Of a stretch of 64,000 bases of DNA, positions 9,041-17,441 are shown in pieces. The notes below the pieces were generated by a model, which was not told where the DNA came from, did no database searches, and worked only from the letters and a program-made list of their open reading frames with translations. Made by a program: the position numbers and the translations under genes. Origin of the DNA: Actinomycetota bacterium (lineage in GTDB: Bacteria > Actinomycetota > Actinomycetes > S36-B12 > FW305-bin1); contig SCTR01000008.1 in assembly GCA_004297305.1 (NCBI GenBank), forward strand, positions 1-64,000, in the 5' to 3' direction. Each line of letters begins with the position of its first letter. The first letter of the stretch is position 1.

Positions 9041-11589
9041 CGGCCCCCGACCAGCCGGCCCAGCCCGACCAGCCGGCTCCGCCGGATCCGGCCCCGGGCG
9101 GCGACCAGCCGGGACCCGGGACGGTGGGTGTGCCCGATCCGGCGCAGGACGCCGTACGCCGCCGGCTCGCCCGGACGCAGGCGGAGGTCGCGGCGCTGCG
9201 GCAGGGCCGGCGGCCCGGGCTCCTCGGGCGGCTGCGGGGGCGGGGGCTACGGGGGAGCCGCGCGTACCGGGTGACCGTCGGCACGGCCACCTCCGACCCG
9301 GTGGTCCGGCGGTTGCGGTTGTCTCCGGCCGAGGTCGCGGCACTGCGATCCATGGGACCCGGCGAGCTCGCGCGGGAGGTCCAGCAGCGGGTGCTGCGGC
9401 GGTCCAGGGCCTACCGCGGCGCGGAGTCCGCCGCCCACAACGCGGCCGAACTCGGTACTCAGACGTGGCGCGCGCTGCGCACCCTGCGCTCGCGCGGGCG
9501 CGGTGACCTGGTGCCCGAGCCCTTCACCGACCTCCCCGAGTCGCCGCTGGCCGCGCAGTACCGGGCGCTGGTCGGCGAGCGGCAGCAGCCGACGGCAGGT
9601 ACTCGCTCGGTCGCGTTCTGCGTGTCCAGTACCGACCTGGACAGCGGGCGGGGTGACCTGTACGTCGCCGCCGGACTGGCCCGCGCGTTGCGCCGCCTCG
9701 GCTGGCGTACCGCACTGCACCCGGTGGACGCCTGGGACCTGGTCGCCGAAGGCACCGACGTGGTGGTGGCCATGGTGCCGGCCGTCGACCCGGCGGCGCT
9801 GCCGGCGACCGCGGTTCGCGTCGCGTGGGCCCGCTCGGATATCGGCGGCTGGCTGGAGCAGCCCTCGGCTCTGCTGTGGGATCGCTGGTTGGCGGCCTCC
9901 GAGGTGTTCGCCGCGCAGTTGACCGCGGCGACCGGACGCGATGTCGACGTCCTGCCGATCGCCGCGGACCCGGAGTTGTTCGCGTGTCCCGAGGGCGATG
10001 CCGAGGCCGGTGCCCGGCTCGGCGCGGTCGGCACGGCCAACGACTTCGGCAGCGGCCGGCAGTTGCTGCAGTGGCTGGCCGACCGGCCACCCCGGCTGCC
10101 GTTGGCGTTGTTCGGTGAGCGCCGCGGCGCCGGCCGCCGCGAGCTGCGGGGGTACGACGCGGGCCGGGTCGGCTTCCTGCAGCTGCCGGCGGCGTACGCC
10201 CGGGCCCGGCTGGTGCTCGACGATCAACTGCCGGTCGCCCGGGAGGTCGGCAGCCTCAACTCGCGGATCTACGAGTCGATCTGCGCCGGCGCCCTGCCGC
10301 TGACCAACTCCCGGCTCGCGCTGACCGGGTCGGGCCTGGAGGCGGTCCCGGTCTACACCAACGCCGCGTCGCTGGCCGCCCTGCTCGGGGAGTTCGGCAC
10401 GGGCGACCGCGCCGGCGAGCTGGCAGGCCAGCTGCGCGAGGTGGTGCTCGACCGCCACACCTACGACGTGCGTGCTGCCCGGTTCACCGAGCTGGTCGCC
10501 TGCTGGTCGCCGGTGGCCCGGCCCGCGGTCCGCCTGGCGTTCTGGCCGGACGAGCGGGCCAGCAACCCCTACCAGGACCTGATCTACGCCGCTGCCGCCG
10601 ACCTCGGCGTGGTGGTCGCACCGCTGCGGGACCTCGCCGACAGCTCCCGGTCGGTGCTGGCCGACCCGGCCGCGGCCGGGCCTCGGGTGCTGCACCTGCA
10701 CTGGACCCACCGGGTGCTGCAGGGTGCGGTGTCGGCCGTGGACGTCCAGCAGCGGGTCCTCGCGCTCGACGCCGCGTTGTCGGGTTGGCGGGCTGGCGGC
10801 GGCCGGGTGGCGTGGACGGTGCACAACGCCACCCCCCACGAGGCGCACGACCCGGCGGCGGAGCAGCGGGTGCTCGACGTGGTCGCCTCGCACGCCGATC
10901 TCGTGCACGTCATGTGCCACGACAGCGCGCGCGAGGTGGCCGCCCGGTACGGCGTGCCGCCGGACCGCCTCGTGGTGGTCGAGCATCCGTCGTACCTCGG
11001 CTACTACCCCGACGCGGTGTCGCGGCGGCGAGCGCGGGCGAGCTTCGGGCTGACCGGGGACGAGCCGGTGGTGGTGCTGTTCGGCGTGCTGCGCGGGTAC
11101 AAGGGCGCCGACGACCTGCTCGACGCGCTGGACGATCCGCGGGTCGCCGCGACCGGCCTGCGGGCGCTGGTCGTCGGCCGGCCGCTGCGGGCCGGTGGGA
11201 TGGCCGAGACGTTGCGCCGGCTGAGTGCTCATCCGCGGGTGACGACGCGCTGGGAATTCGTCGACCACGACGACGTCGCGCGTTGCTACAAGGCCGCCGA
11301 TGCCGCGGTCCTGCCCTACCGGCGGGCGCTGAACAGCGGTTCGGCGCTGGCGGCGCTCGGCTTCGGCACTCCTGTGGTCGCCCCGGCACTCGGCTGCCTT
11401 CCCGCGGTGGTGACCGCGGAGTGCGGGGTCCTCTACGACCCCACGGCCCCCGGCGCGCTCGCGCAGGCCCTGACGACGGTGCCGGAACTGCGGTCGGCGG
11501 CGGTCCGCCGCGCCGCTCGGGAGCGGGCCGAACAGTTCGCGGCCGCAGCGGTGTCGCGCCGACTGCTCGAGCGCATCGCCGCGCTGTAA
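9037..11589 (+). CDS. Large glycosyltransferase with two GT-B-type halves
   Basis: This 850-residue protein starts at GTG 9037, overlapping the preceding stop by 4 nt. Residues 1-45 are Pro/Asp/Gln-rich and likely disordered, and 45-180 are charged and helical. Residues ~185-475 resemble the CgeB/DUF3880-type domain (DDQLPVAREVGSLNSRIYESICAGALPLTN). Residues ~490-850 are a GT4-like domain with WTVHNATPHE near 594, GVLRGYKGADD near 684 and GFGTPVVAPALGCLP. The second half is paralogous to the truncated gene at 2-862. It probably performs two glycosyl transfers in the surface glycan pathway. Sugar specificity is unknown. Confidence 0.82.
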   Translation: MTAPDQPAQPDQPAPPDPAPGGDQPGPGTVGVPDPAQDAVRRRLARTQAEVAALRQGRRPGLLGRLRGRGLRGSRAYRVTVGTATSDPVVRRLRLSPAEVAALRSMGPGELAREVQQRVLRRSRAYRGAESAAHNAAELGTQTWRALRTLRSRGRGDLVPEPFTDLPESPLAAQYRALVGERQQPTAGTRSVAFCVSSTDLDSGRGDLYVAAGLARALRRLGWRTALHPVDAWDLVAEGTDVVVAMVPAVDPAALPATAVRVAWARSDIGGWLEQPSALLWDRWLAASEVFAAQLTAATGRDVDVLPIAADPELFACPEGDAEAGARLGAVGTANDFGSGRQLLQWLADRPPRLPLALFGERRGAGRRELRGYDAGRVGFLQLPAAYARARLVLDDQLPVAREVGSLNSRIYESICAGALPLTNSRLALTGSGLEAVPVYTNAASLAALLGEFGTGDRAGELAGQLREVVLDRHTYDVRAARFTELVACWSPVARPAVRLAFWPDERASNPYQDLIYAAAADLGVVVAPLRDLADSSRSVLADPAAAGPRVLHLHWTHRVLQGAVSAVDVQQRVLALDAALSGWRAGGGRVAWTVHNATPHEAHDPAAEQRVLDVVASHADLVHVMCHDSAREVAARYGVPPDRLVVVEHPSYLGYYPDAVSRRRARASFGLTGDEPVVVLFGVLRGYKGADDLLDALDDPRVAATGLRALVVGRPLRAGGMAETLRRLSAHPRVTTRWEFVDHDDVARCYKAADAAVLPYRRALNSGSALAALGFGTPVVAPALGCLPAVVTAECGVLYDPTAPGALAQALTTVPELRSAAVRRAARERAEQFAAAAVSRRLLERIAAL

Positions 11590-11769
11590 CCCGAACCGTC
11601 TACTGGACCTTAAGCCTGCGGAGGCGGCGGCTCGGATACCGGACATCCTGGGTCTGAGGTTCAAGCTTCGGGGCGCCACGGCCGACGTAGCCACGGACAG
11701 GGAAGCGACCGCGGCTCACCCGTACGGCGTAAGCCGCCAGCCGCGCGACGACCAGGACGGCGGTGGCAC

Positions 11770-13536
11770 GTGAACTGGCAGCCCGACGGATCCGCGGACC
11801 GGCGCCCCAGCCGGTGGGCCCGCGCCGGCAGCGTCGCGCTGGCCGCCGCTGTCGCCGGTGCGGCGGCCCTCGTGCCTGGGACGACGGCGGCCGCGGCCAG
11901 CGTCCCCGCCACGTTCACCGTGGCCGGGGCGGGTTGGGGGCACGGCGTCGGACTGTCGCAGTACGGCGCCCTCGGTATGGCGCGGGAGGGCTTCACCGCC
12001 ACCGACATCCTCACCCACTACTACTCGAACACCGCCGTCCAATCCGTCGACGACAGCACCGACATCCGGGTCAACCTGCTGCACCAGGCGTCCAGCGCGA
12101 CGGTGCAGGCGCGCAGCGGCGGCAACGTCAAGGTTCAGGTGATGTCGGGGGACGCCGTCACCGCCGAACTGGTCGCGGGTCCCGGTACCACGTTCGGACT
12201 CGGGGTCGGCGGGGCGACCGTGACGGCCACGCAGCGGAACAGCGGCCAGACCGCCGCCGGCAGCCGGCTGCGGATCTACTGGGAAGGCACCCGCTTCGCG
12301 GCGGCGGCCGGCCTGGGCGGCACCAGCACCGACGTCGCGGTCGCCGGACCGGGCCAGACCCTCGGGTCGGCGCCGGCGTACCGCTACGGCTGGCTGGACG
12401 TGCAGCCGGTGTCCGGTGCGCTCGAGGTCGTCAACGTGGTACGGGTGCATGACGAATACCTCTACGGCCTGGCCGAAGTGCCGTCGTCGTGGCCGCTGGC
12501 AGCACTGCAGGCGCAGATCATCGCCGGCCGGTCGTACGCGCTGGCGCAGGTCGCGTTGGGCACGACCTCGTCGTGCCGCTGCCACGTCGACGACGGCGGC
12601 GGCCCGTACTACGACCAGACGTTCACCGGTACCGGAAAACTGAACGAGGGCGCGTGGGGCGCGGTGTGGCGCAACGCCGTGGACTCCACCGGAAGCCTGG
12701 CCGTGACGTACGGCGGAACGCCGATCATGGCGTACTACTCGTCCTCGACCGGTGGTCGTACCCAGAACAGCGAGGACGTCTGGACCACCGCGCTGCCCTG
12801 GGCTCGTTCGGTCGACGACCACTGGAGCATCGCGCCGTCGGTGAACCCGGGCGGGGTGTGGTCGGTGAACGTCGGGCAGGCCGCGATGGCGACCGCCTTC
12901 GGGCTGCCCGACGTCGCCTCGGTCACGGTGAGCGCCCGGTACGTCAGCGGTGCCGCGCAGACGGTGACCGCGGTCTCCAGCACCGGTCGTACGGCGTCTA
13001 TCGCCGGTTCGACCTTGCAGGGCAAGCTATCGCTGCGCTCGACCGCGGTGAGCACGGTCGTCCCGGCCGGTCAGCAGGCCGGGGTGCCCGTGCCCGCCTC
13101 CTCCGCTCCGATCAGCGCCGGGCTGCCGGTGCTGGCCAGCGGCAGCACCGGCGACGCCGTCCGGGTCCTGCAGGCCCGGCTCGGGGTCTCGGTCACCGGA
13201 ACCTTCGCGAGCAAGACCAAGGCGGCGGTCAAGAAGGCGCAGCGCGCTCACGGTCTGAAGCGCACCGGCGTCGTGGACGCGGCCACCTGGAAGGCGCTCG
13301 GTATCACCCGGTGGCCGGCCGTGGTGGTCGGGGCGGCACCCCCCGGCCTGAAGCAGGGCGATGCCGGACCGGTGGTGTCGTTGCTGCAGAAGAAACTCAA
13401 GGTGAAGCCGCGCTCCGGCTGGTTCGGTCCCACGACGACGGCCAAGGTCAAGGCGTTCCAGCGGTCCCACAAACTGAAGGCGACCGGCAAAGTCACCAAG
13501 GCGACGTGGACCGCCCTGAAAGTGACCCGCCTCTAA
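11770..13536 (+). CDS. Secreted SpoIID/LytB-domain protein with two peptidoglycan-binding repeats
   Basis: This 588-residue protein has a signal peptide (about residues 15-42, ending TTAAAAS). The SpoIID domain contains GAGWGHGVGLSQYGA, the NVVRVHDEYLYGLAEVPSSWP region carrying the expected catalytic glutamate, and MAYYSSSTGGRTQNSEDVW. SpoIID enzymes are lytic transglycosylases that cut denuded glycan strands. Two PG_binding_1 repeats follow (about 452-512 and 525-585). It should act on the cell wall outside the membrane. The GTG at 11770 begins the frame; the ribosome site is weak. Actinobacterial members act in wall remodelling rather than endospore engulfment, which is family knowledge and not visible here. 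Confidence 0.88.
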   Translation: MNWQPDGSADRRPSRWARAGSVALAAAVAGAAALVPGTTAAAASVPATFTVAGAGWGHGVGLSQYGALGMAREGFTATDILTHYYSNTAVQSVDDSTDIRVNLLHQASSATVQARSGGNVKVQVMSGDAVTAELVAGPGTTFGLGVGGATVTATQRNSGQTAAGSRLRIYWEGTRFAAAAGLGGTSTDVAVAGPGQTLGSAPAYRYGWLDVQPVSGALEVVNVVRVHDEYLYGLAEVPSSWPLAALQAQIIAGRSYALAQVALGTTSSCRCHVDDGGGPYYDQTFTGTGKLNEGAWGAVWRNAVDSTGSLAVTYGGTPIMAYYSSSTGGRTQNSEDVWTTALPWARSVDDHWSIAPSVNPGGVWSVNVGQAAMATAFGLPDVASVTVSARYVSGAAQTVTAVSSTGRTASIAGSTLQGKLSLRSTAVSTVVPAGQQAGVPVPASSAPISAGLPVLASGSTGDAVRVLQARLGVSVTGTFASKTKAAVKKAQRAHGLKRTGVVDAATWKALGITRWPAVVVGAAPPGLKQGDAGPVVSLLQKKLKVKPRSGWFGPTTTAKVKAFQRSHKLKATGKVTKATWTALKVTRL

Positions 13537-13551
13537 CGCTCCCGCCCTCAG

Positions 13552-13601
13552 AGGTGCCGGCCCAGGGGTGCCAGCCCAGGGGTGCAGCCCAGGGGTGCCG
13601 G
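13552..13601. repeat. Four short tandem repeats of about 13-14 bp
   Basis: AGGTGCCGGCCC, AGGGGTGCCAGCCC, AGGGGTGCAGCCC and AGGGGTGCCGG follow one another directly after the SpoIID gene. They lie in a 259-nt gap between two convergent genes. No coding frame is convincing here. Confidence 0.8.
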
Positions 13602-13630
13602 ACGCTCCGTTCCCGGGGGGCGTCGCCCCA

Positions 13631-13700
13631 GTGTTGCGCGCCTTTTGGTTGCAATGTCGGCCTGGATTGGCCTCCTGAAGAACCGTACGGCGCGCAACAC
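13631..13700. repeat. Perfect 12-bp inverted repeat with a 46-nt centre
   Basis: GTGTTGCGCGCC (13631-13642) and its exact complement GGCGCGCAACAC (13689-13700) flank 46 nt that are visibly less G+C-rich than the surroundings (it starts TTTTGGTTGCAATG). It lies between the convergent SpoIID and carbonic anhydrase genes. It could be a bidirectional transcription barrier or a small mobile or REP-like element. No T-tract follows either arm. Confidence 0.75.
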
Positions 13701-13717
13701 CGGTACCCAACGGTTGC

Positions 13718-13780
13718 CGTACGCCGGTACCCCACGTCGTACGCCGGTACGCCAACGTCGTACGTCGGTGCCCGTCGGTG
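13718..13780. repeat. Three degenerate 20-22-bp tandem repeats
   Basis: CGTACGCCGGTACCCCACGT (13718-13737), a 21-bp copy at 13738-13758 beginning CGTACGCCGGTACGCC, and a diverged copy at 13759-13780 beginning CGTACGTCGGTGCCC. They end about 15 nt before the 3' end of the carbonic anhydrase gene. No function can be assigned. Confidence 0.7.
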
Positions 13781-13795
13781 CGGACGCGGTCGCGG

Positions 13796-14374
13796 TTAGA
13801 TCGCGGCGCCGGCGGCGGTGGCTTCGGGTACCTCGATCAGGCGGCCGGTCGTGACGTCGTAGATGTAGCCGTAGATCGGGATCGACTTGGGTACCAACGG
13901 GTGTGACCGGATGCGCGCCACGTCGTCCACGACACTGGTGGCGTTGTCGGTGATGGTCAGCCAGTCGATGTAGCGCCCCTCCGCGGAGCCGGGCCCGGTC
14001 CCGACGTCGGAGAACCCGTCCGGGCCGAGCACGGCCGTCTCCAGGCTGCTGGCCAACAGTCCACGGATGGTGTCGTCGGTGAAGAACTCCATCCCGCAGT
14101 TGCTGTGGTGGATGACGAACCATTCCCGGGTGCCCAGCAGTTTGTACGAGATCACCAGCGACCGGATCGCGTCGTCGCTGGCCCGGCCGCCGGCGTTGCG
14201 GATCACGTGGGCGTCGCCTTCGCTGAGACCGGCGTACTTCGCCGGATCCAGCCGGGCGTCCATGCAGGTCAGGATGGCGAACCGGCGTGCCGGCGGCAGC
14301 GCCAGGTCGCCCTTGCTGCCGAAACTGGCGGCGTACGCGTCGTTTGCGTCGAGCACCTCGGGTAGGACCGACAT
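13796..14374 (-). CDS. Beta-class carbonic anhydrase
   Basis: This 192-residue protein interconverts CO2 and bicarbonate using zinc. The metal and active-site residues are present: C37-x-D39-x-R41 in TCMDARLD, and H89-x2-C92 in HHSNCGM. Length and motif spacing match the small beta-CA family of Actinobacteria. ATG 14374 is preferred because AAGGAAGGAAA lies 6-16 nt upstream as a strong ribosome site, and the open frame further upstream does not look like family sequence. It is convergent with the SpoIID gene across a repeat-rich gap. The 118-nt gap to the regulator upstream could hold its promoter. Confidence 0.93.
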   Translation of the reverse strand: MSVLPEVLDANDAYAASFGSKGDLALPPARRFAILTCMDARLDPAKYAGLSEGDAHVIRNAGGRASDDAIRSLVISYKLLGTREWFVIHHSNCGMEFFTDDTIRGLLASSLETAVLGPDGFSDVGTGPGSAEGRYIDWLTITDNATSVVDDVARIRSHPLVPKSIPIYGYIYDVTTGRLIEVPEATAAGAAI

Positions 14375-14492
14375 GCGGGTTTCCTTCCTTGCTTGGCGCA
14401 CCCCGGATACGGCGGGGGCGGCTGTCCTCACCAACACTACAGGGAAAGTGTGGAAAATGACAGACGTCACCGCCGCTGACATCTCCCAGCCG

Positions 14493-14963
14493 TCAGGCCG
14501 TACCCCGCAGACTGACGCCGATCGCGGACCGTGGCGGGCGGAAGCGGTAGCCGACCCCGCGGATGGTCTCGATCGCGTCGCGGTGCACGCCGAGTTTTCG
14601 GCGCAGCCGGGTGATGTGAACATCGACGGTGCGGCTGCCTGAGGCTGCGTCGTAGCCCCAGACCCGGTCGGCGAGCTGGTCTCGCGAAAAGACCCGCAGC
14701 GGATGACTGGCCAGGTGGGCGAGCAGGTCGAATTCCAGTCGTGTCAGGTCGAGGACCCGCTGCCCGGCGACCGCGACGCGGTAGTCGCCGTCGACCCATA
14801 CCGGGCTGGATATGCCTGTGGCTGAAGGAGTGTCGTCCAGCTGTGCCGAACTGACACCGCTGCTGCTCGGGGTGTCGATTGCGGTCCTGGGGGTGTCGAA
14901 GTCGATGGTGGTCGCAGCGACCGGCGCGGTGCGCCAGAACGTGCGGATGTCGTCGTACGGCAT
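14493..14963 (-). CDS. Orphan OmpR/PhoB-type winged-helix regulator without a receiver domain
   Basis: This 156-residue protein has a Trans_reg_C winged-helix domain in residues ~55-145: [34 protein letters not shown], then [15 protein letters not shown] and IRGVGYRF. The first 50 residues are low-complexity (Ser/Thr/Ala/Asp) and contain none of the aspartate/lysine sites of a receiver, so it is not a normal two-component regulator. ATG 14963 has GCGAGG seven bases upstream. The 464-nt upstream region is rich in TGTCA elements, including a 16-bp tandem array and a hairpin, which are candidate targets for this protein or another regulator. Confidence 0.87.
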   Translation of the reverse strand: MPYDDIRTFWRTAPVAATTIDFDTPRTAIDTPSSSGVSSAQLDDTPSATGISSPVWVDGDYRVAVAGQRVLDLTRLEFDLLAHLASHPLRVFSRDQLADRVWGYDAASGSRTVDVHITRLRRKLGVHRDAIETIRGVGYRFRPPRSAIGVSLRGTA

Positions 14964-14985
14964 GACTAACCTCGCGGGGGGACTG

Positions 14986-15006
14986 TCAGCCGGAAGCGCC
15001 GGCTGA
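14986..15006. promoter_or_regulatory. Perfect 8-bp hairpin upstream of the winged-helix gene
   Basis: TCAGCCGG, loop AAGCG, CCGGCTGA. It lies 23-43 nt before the regulator's start on its 5' side, and the left arm completes a TGTCA element. A weaker outer pairing is possible between GGACTGTC (from about 14979) and GACAGTTCC downstream. It may be an operator or a leader structure. Confidence 0.55.
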
Positions 15007-15211
15007 GCACACGATCAGGGGACAGTTCCGCGACGCCGTGGGCCACAGGCTCTCGCCGGCGTCGGCCGGGCCGGATCAGGTCAGCAACAGCGAGCGCTGG
15101 CGTGCCGGACCAGGGCGAGGTGGACGCAGACCACCTGGCGAACCCCGGACCAGACCATGCGCGATGGTCTCCCGTTCGCATCGTGATTGTCAAAGAAGCT
15201 GTCGCACTGCG

Positions 15212-15322
15212 TGTCAGGAGCACCATCTGTCAGGGCACTGCGTGTCAGGGGCACTGCGTCTCGGCCCCACCGATTGTCACGGGCACCGTTTGTCACGGGC
15301 ACCGTTTGTCAAAGGGCGTGCC
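15212..15322. repeat. Seven-unit 16-bp tandem array built on TGTCA
   Basis: The units are TGTCAGGAGCACCATC, TGTCAGGGCACTGCG (one base short), TGTCAGGGGCACTGCG, TCTCGGCCCCACCGAT, two identical TGTCACGGGCACCGTT copies and TGTCAAAGGGCGTGCC, at 15212, 15228, 15243, 15259, 15275, 15291 and 15307. A partial unit (TGTCGCACTGCG, 15200) precedes it, and TGTCAGTCACCGTGACA (15341-15357) with inverted TGTCA/TGACA follows. The 16-bp phase is about 1.5 helical turns. The array fills most of a 464-nt gap (14964-15427) that has no convincing gene on either strand. It may be a multi-site operator. Confidence 0.85.
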
Positions 15323-15427
15323 CCACGTCGGCCGGACGGGTGTCAGTCACCGTGACATCTCACGGCCTGAGGCGGAGCGGATCGGGCGGCGTACCAGCGC
15401 CGGCTGAGTCCGAGGGCAAACTCCACG

Positions 15428-16183
15428 TCATGGACCGAGGATCGTCTCCGCGTGTTCGGTCCGGGCCACCTCGGACAGCCGGGAGACGGCGGTCGCCGGA
15501 TCGCCTGCCGCGACCAGCACGACCGAACCGCTCACGGCGATCGGTACGGCGAGCGCGGCCAACAGGCCGTCGGCGGTGTCCGGGCCGCGGGCGGTCAACA
15601 GCCGCCCACCGACCGGCAGCCCGCTGCGCTCGGCGAGTTCCCGTGCGGCCGTGAGCGTCTCTCGCTGGCTCAGTGCGGTGCCATCGGGCAGCACGAGGGC
15701 GACGTCGTCGGCCGTGGCGTCCGGGCCGGGGGTGAACACGTCGCCGTGGGCACGGGCTTCCAGGGCGTGATCGAGCACACCGGGCGGCAGCGCAGCGTCG
15801 AACGGCATCCCGAACGGCCGCAGCGACACCGCGAGGGTGTCAGGCGCGCGACCGGCGAGGTCGAGGTCGGCCGGACCGACGACGAGCACGTCGGCATCGA
15901 AGCCGTCGCTGCCGACCGCCAGCGTCGCGCCGAGTTGGAGGCACGCCCCCCACACCACGGTCAGCTGCCAGTGCAGCGGAAGTCGTACGCCGACCGCGGC
16001 GCCGCGCTGCAGGCCGAGCCCGTCGCGCAGCAGGTTCGCGGTCTTGGCCACGGCGTTGTCGTACGACGCGACCGACAGTTCGGCCCGCTCGCCGCTGGTC
16101 TGGTCGTAGAACGTCACGAACGGCAGCGGCCGGTCGTGACGCAGTCGCGTCCGCAGCTGGGCCGAAAGGGTGTCGCCGGTCAC
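15428..16183 (-). CDS. TIGR03089 family protein (AMP-dependent synthetase-like fragment family)
   Basis: This 251-residue protein resembles the N-terminal part of acyl-CoA/AMP ligases (FVTFYDQTSGERAELS near residue 23, then GAAVGVRLPLHWQLTVVWGACLQLGATLAV), but it is far shorter than a complete ligase. The family is conserved in Actinobacteria, in M. tuberculosis near the GDP-mannose pyrophosphorylase gene (Rv3268), as here. Its activity is unknown; the adenylation motif region (LVLPDGTALSQRETLTAARE) is partial. GTG 16183 is chosen because TAGCGT lies 7 nt upstream. It is divergent from manC. Confidence 0.82.
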   Translation of the reverse strand: MTGDTLSAQLRTRLRHDRPLPFVTFYDQTSGERAELSVASYDNAVAKTANLLRDGLGLQRGAAVGVRLPLHWQLTVVWGACLQLGATLAVGSDGFDADVLVVGPADLDLAGRAPDTLAVSLRPFGMPFDAALPPGVLDHALEARAHGDVFTPGPDATADDVALVLPDGTALSQRETLTAARELAERSGLPVGGRLLTARGPDTADGLLAALAVPIAVSGSVVLVAAGDPATAVSRLSEVARTEHAETILGP

Positions 16184-16190
16184 CGAGCGG

Positions 16191-16196
16191 ACGCTA
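16191..16196 (-). promoter_or_regulatory. -10 hexamer TAGCGT of a probable leaderless promoter
   Basis: On the minus strand TAGCGT is followed by 7 nt (CCGCTCG) and the GTG at 16183. No Shine-Dalgarno is present. It lies in the short region between divergent TIGR03089 and manC. Confidence 0.5.
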
Positions 16197-16237
16197 CCGC
16201 CCGGCAACACCGGCGTGCCGTATGGCACCGTGACCCG

Positions 16238-17320
16238 GTGACCGAAGCCGTTCTTCTCGTGGGAGGGCAGGGCACACGCCTGCGCCCGCTCACGATCTCC
16301 ACGCCCAAGCCGATGCTGCCGGTCGCCGGAGTGCCGTTCACGACGCACCAGATCCTGCGTGCTCGCGACGCCGGTGTGACCCGGGTGGTGCTCGGTACGG
16401 CGTACAAGGCGGAGGTGTTCCGCGACCACTACGGCGACGGTCGCGACCTCGGCGTCGAGCTGGTGTACGTGACCGAGGAGCATCCGCTCGGTACGGGCGG
16501 AGCGATCCGCAACGTGGCCGATCACCTGCTGTCCGGCCCCGACGACCCGGTCCTGGTCTTCAACGGCGACGTGCTGAGCGGCCTGGACATCGGCGGCCTC
16601 CTGAAGCACCACGCCGACACCGGATCCCAGGTTTCGCTCTATCTGACCCAGGTGCCCGACCCTCGGGCATTCGGCTTGGTACCGACTGACGAATCCGGTC
16701 GGGTGTCGGCGTTCCTGGAGAAGCCGCAAACGCCTGCCGAGATCGTCACCGACCAGATCAACGCCGGCTGCTACGTCTTCCGCCGCAAGGTGATCGACGA
16801 GATACCGCACGGTCGCCCGGTGTCGGTGGAGCGCGAGACGTTCCCCGGCCTGCTGGAATCCGGGGCGCTGCTCACCGGCCGCGTCGATCCCGGCTACTGG
16901 CTGGACCTGGGGACGCCGCTGGCGTTCGTCCGAGGTTCCTGCGATCTGGTGCTCGGCCACGCGCCGTCCCCGGCCGTGCCCGGGCCGACCGGGGAGTTCC
17001 TCGTCTTGCCTGGCGCCGAGGTGGCCGACGACGCAGTCCTGCGGGGCGGCACCGTCGTCGGTGCCGGCGCGACGGTGGGCGCCGGTGCCGTGGTCGACGG
17101 TTCGGTGTTGTTCGACTCCGCCGTGGTCGAGGCCGGCGCAACCGTGCGCGGCAGCATCGTGGGCCGCGCCGCGACGGTGGGACCGGGCACCCACCTCGAC
17201 GGGGTCGTGGTGGGTGACGGCGCCGTCCTCGGTGCCGGCAACGAACTGCTGACCGGCGCCCGGGTCTGGCCCGGCGTCGCCCTGGGCGACACCACGATCC
17301 GCTTCTCGTCCGACCGCTGA
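16238..17320 (+). CDS. manC: Mannose-1-phosphate guanylyltransferase-type nucleotidyltransferase
   Basis: This 360-residue protein has the NTP-transferase signature VGGQGTRLRPLTISTPKPMLP at the N-terminus, FNGDVLSG (metal-binding Asp) near residue 110 and FLEKPQTP near 162. From about residue 250 it has a left-handed beta-helix tail with hexapeptide-like repeats (GAEVADDAVLRGGTVVGAGATVGAGAVV). It should make GDP-mannose from mannose-1-phosphate and GTP, the last step of the route whose other enzymes (manA, manB) are at 33.9-37.7 kb. Position beside TIGR03089 matches mycobacterial Rv3264c. Other sugar nucleotides cannot be excluded. GTG 16238 gives the standard N-terminus. Confidence 0.85.
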   Translation: MTEAVLLVGGQGTRLRPLTISTPKPMLPVAGVPFTTHQILRARDAGVTRVVLGTAYKAEVFRDHYGDGRDLGVELVYVTEEHPLGTGGAIRNVADHLLSGPDDPVLVFNGDVLSGLDIGGLLKHHADTGSQVSLYLTQVPDPRAFGLVPTDESGRVSAFLEKPQTPAEIVTDQINAGCYVFRRKVIDEIPHGRPVSVERETFPGLLESGALLTGRVDPGYWLDLGTPLAFVRGSCDLVLGHAPSPAVPGPTGEFLVLPGAEVADDAVLRGGTVVGAGATVGAGAVVDGSVLFDSAVVEAGATVRGSIVGRAATVGPGTHLDGVVVGDGAVLGAGNELLTGARVWPGVALGDTTIRFSSDR

Positions 17321-17441
17321 CCCAGGCGCCGGTCAGGCGTCGCAGGGCGCTGCCGCTCTCCGGTCGGCCGACGGCAGACGCGCCGGACGGTCGGCGACCG
17401 CTCCGCGGTCACGCCGTCCCCGAGTCGGACCGTCCCGCAGG

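Noticed and set aside
15188-15357. CRISPR array
   Set aside because: Units are 15-16 bp, contiguous, and have no unique spacers; no cas genes are near.
15038-15427. Short plus-strand frames through the 16-bp array
   Set aside because: They only read through the repeats; no family resemblance, no ribosome site and weak third-position bias.
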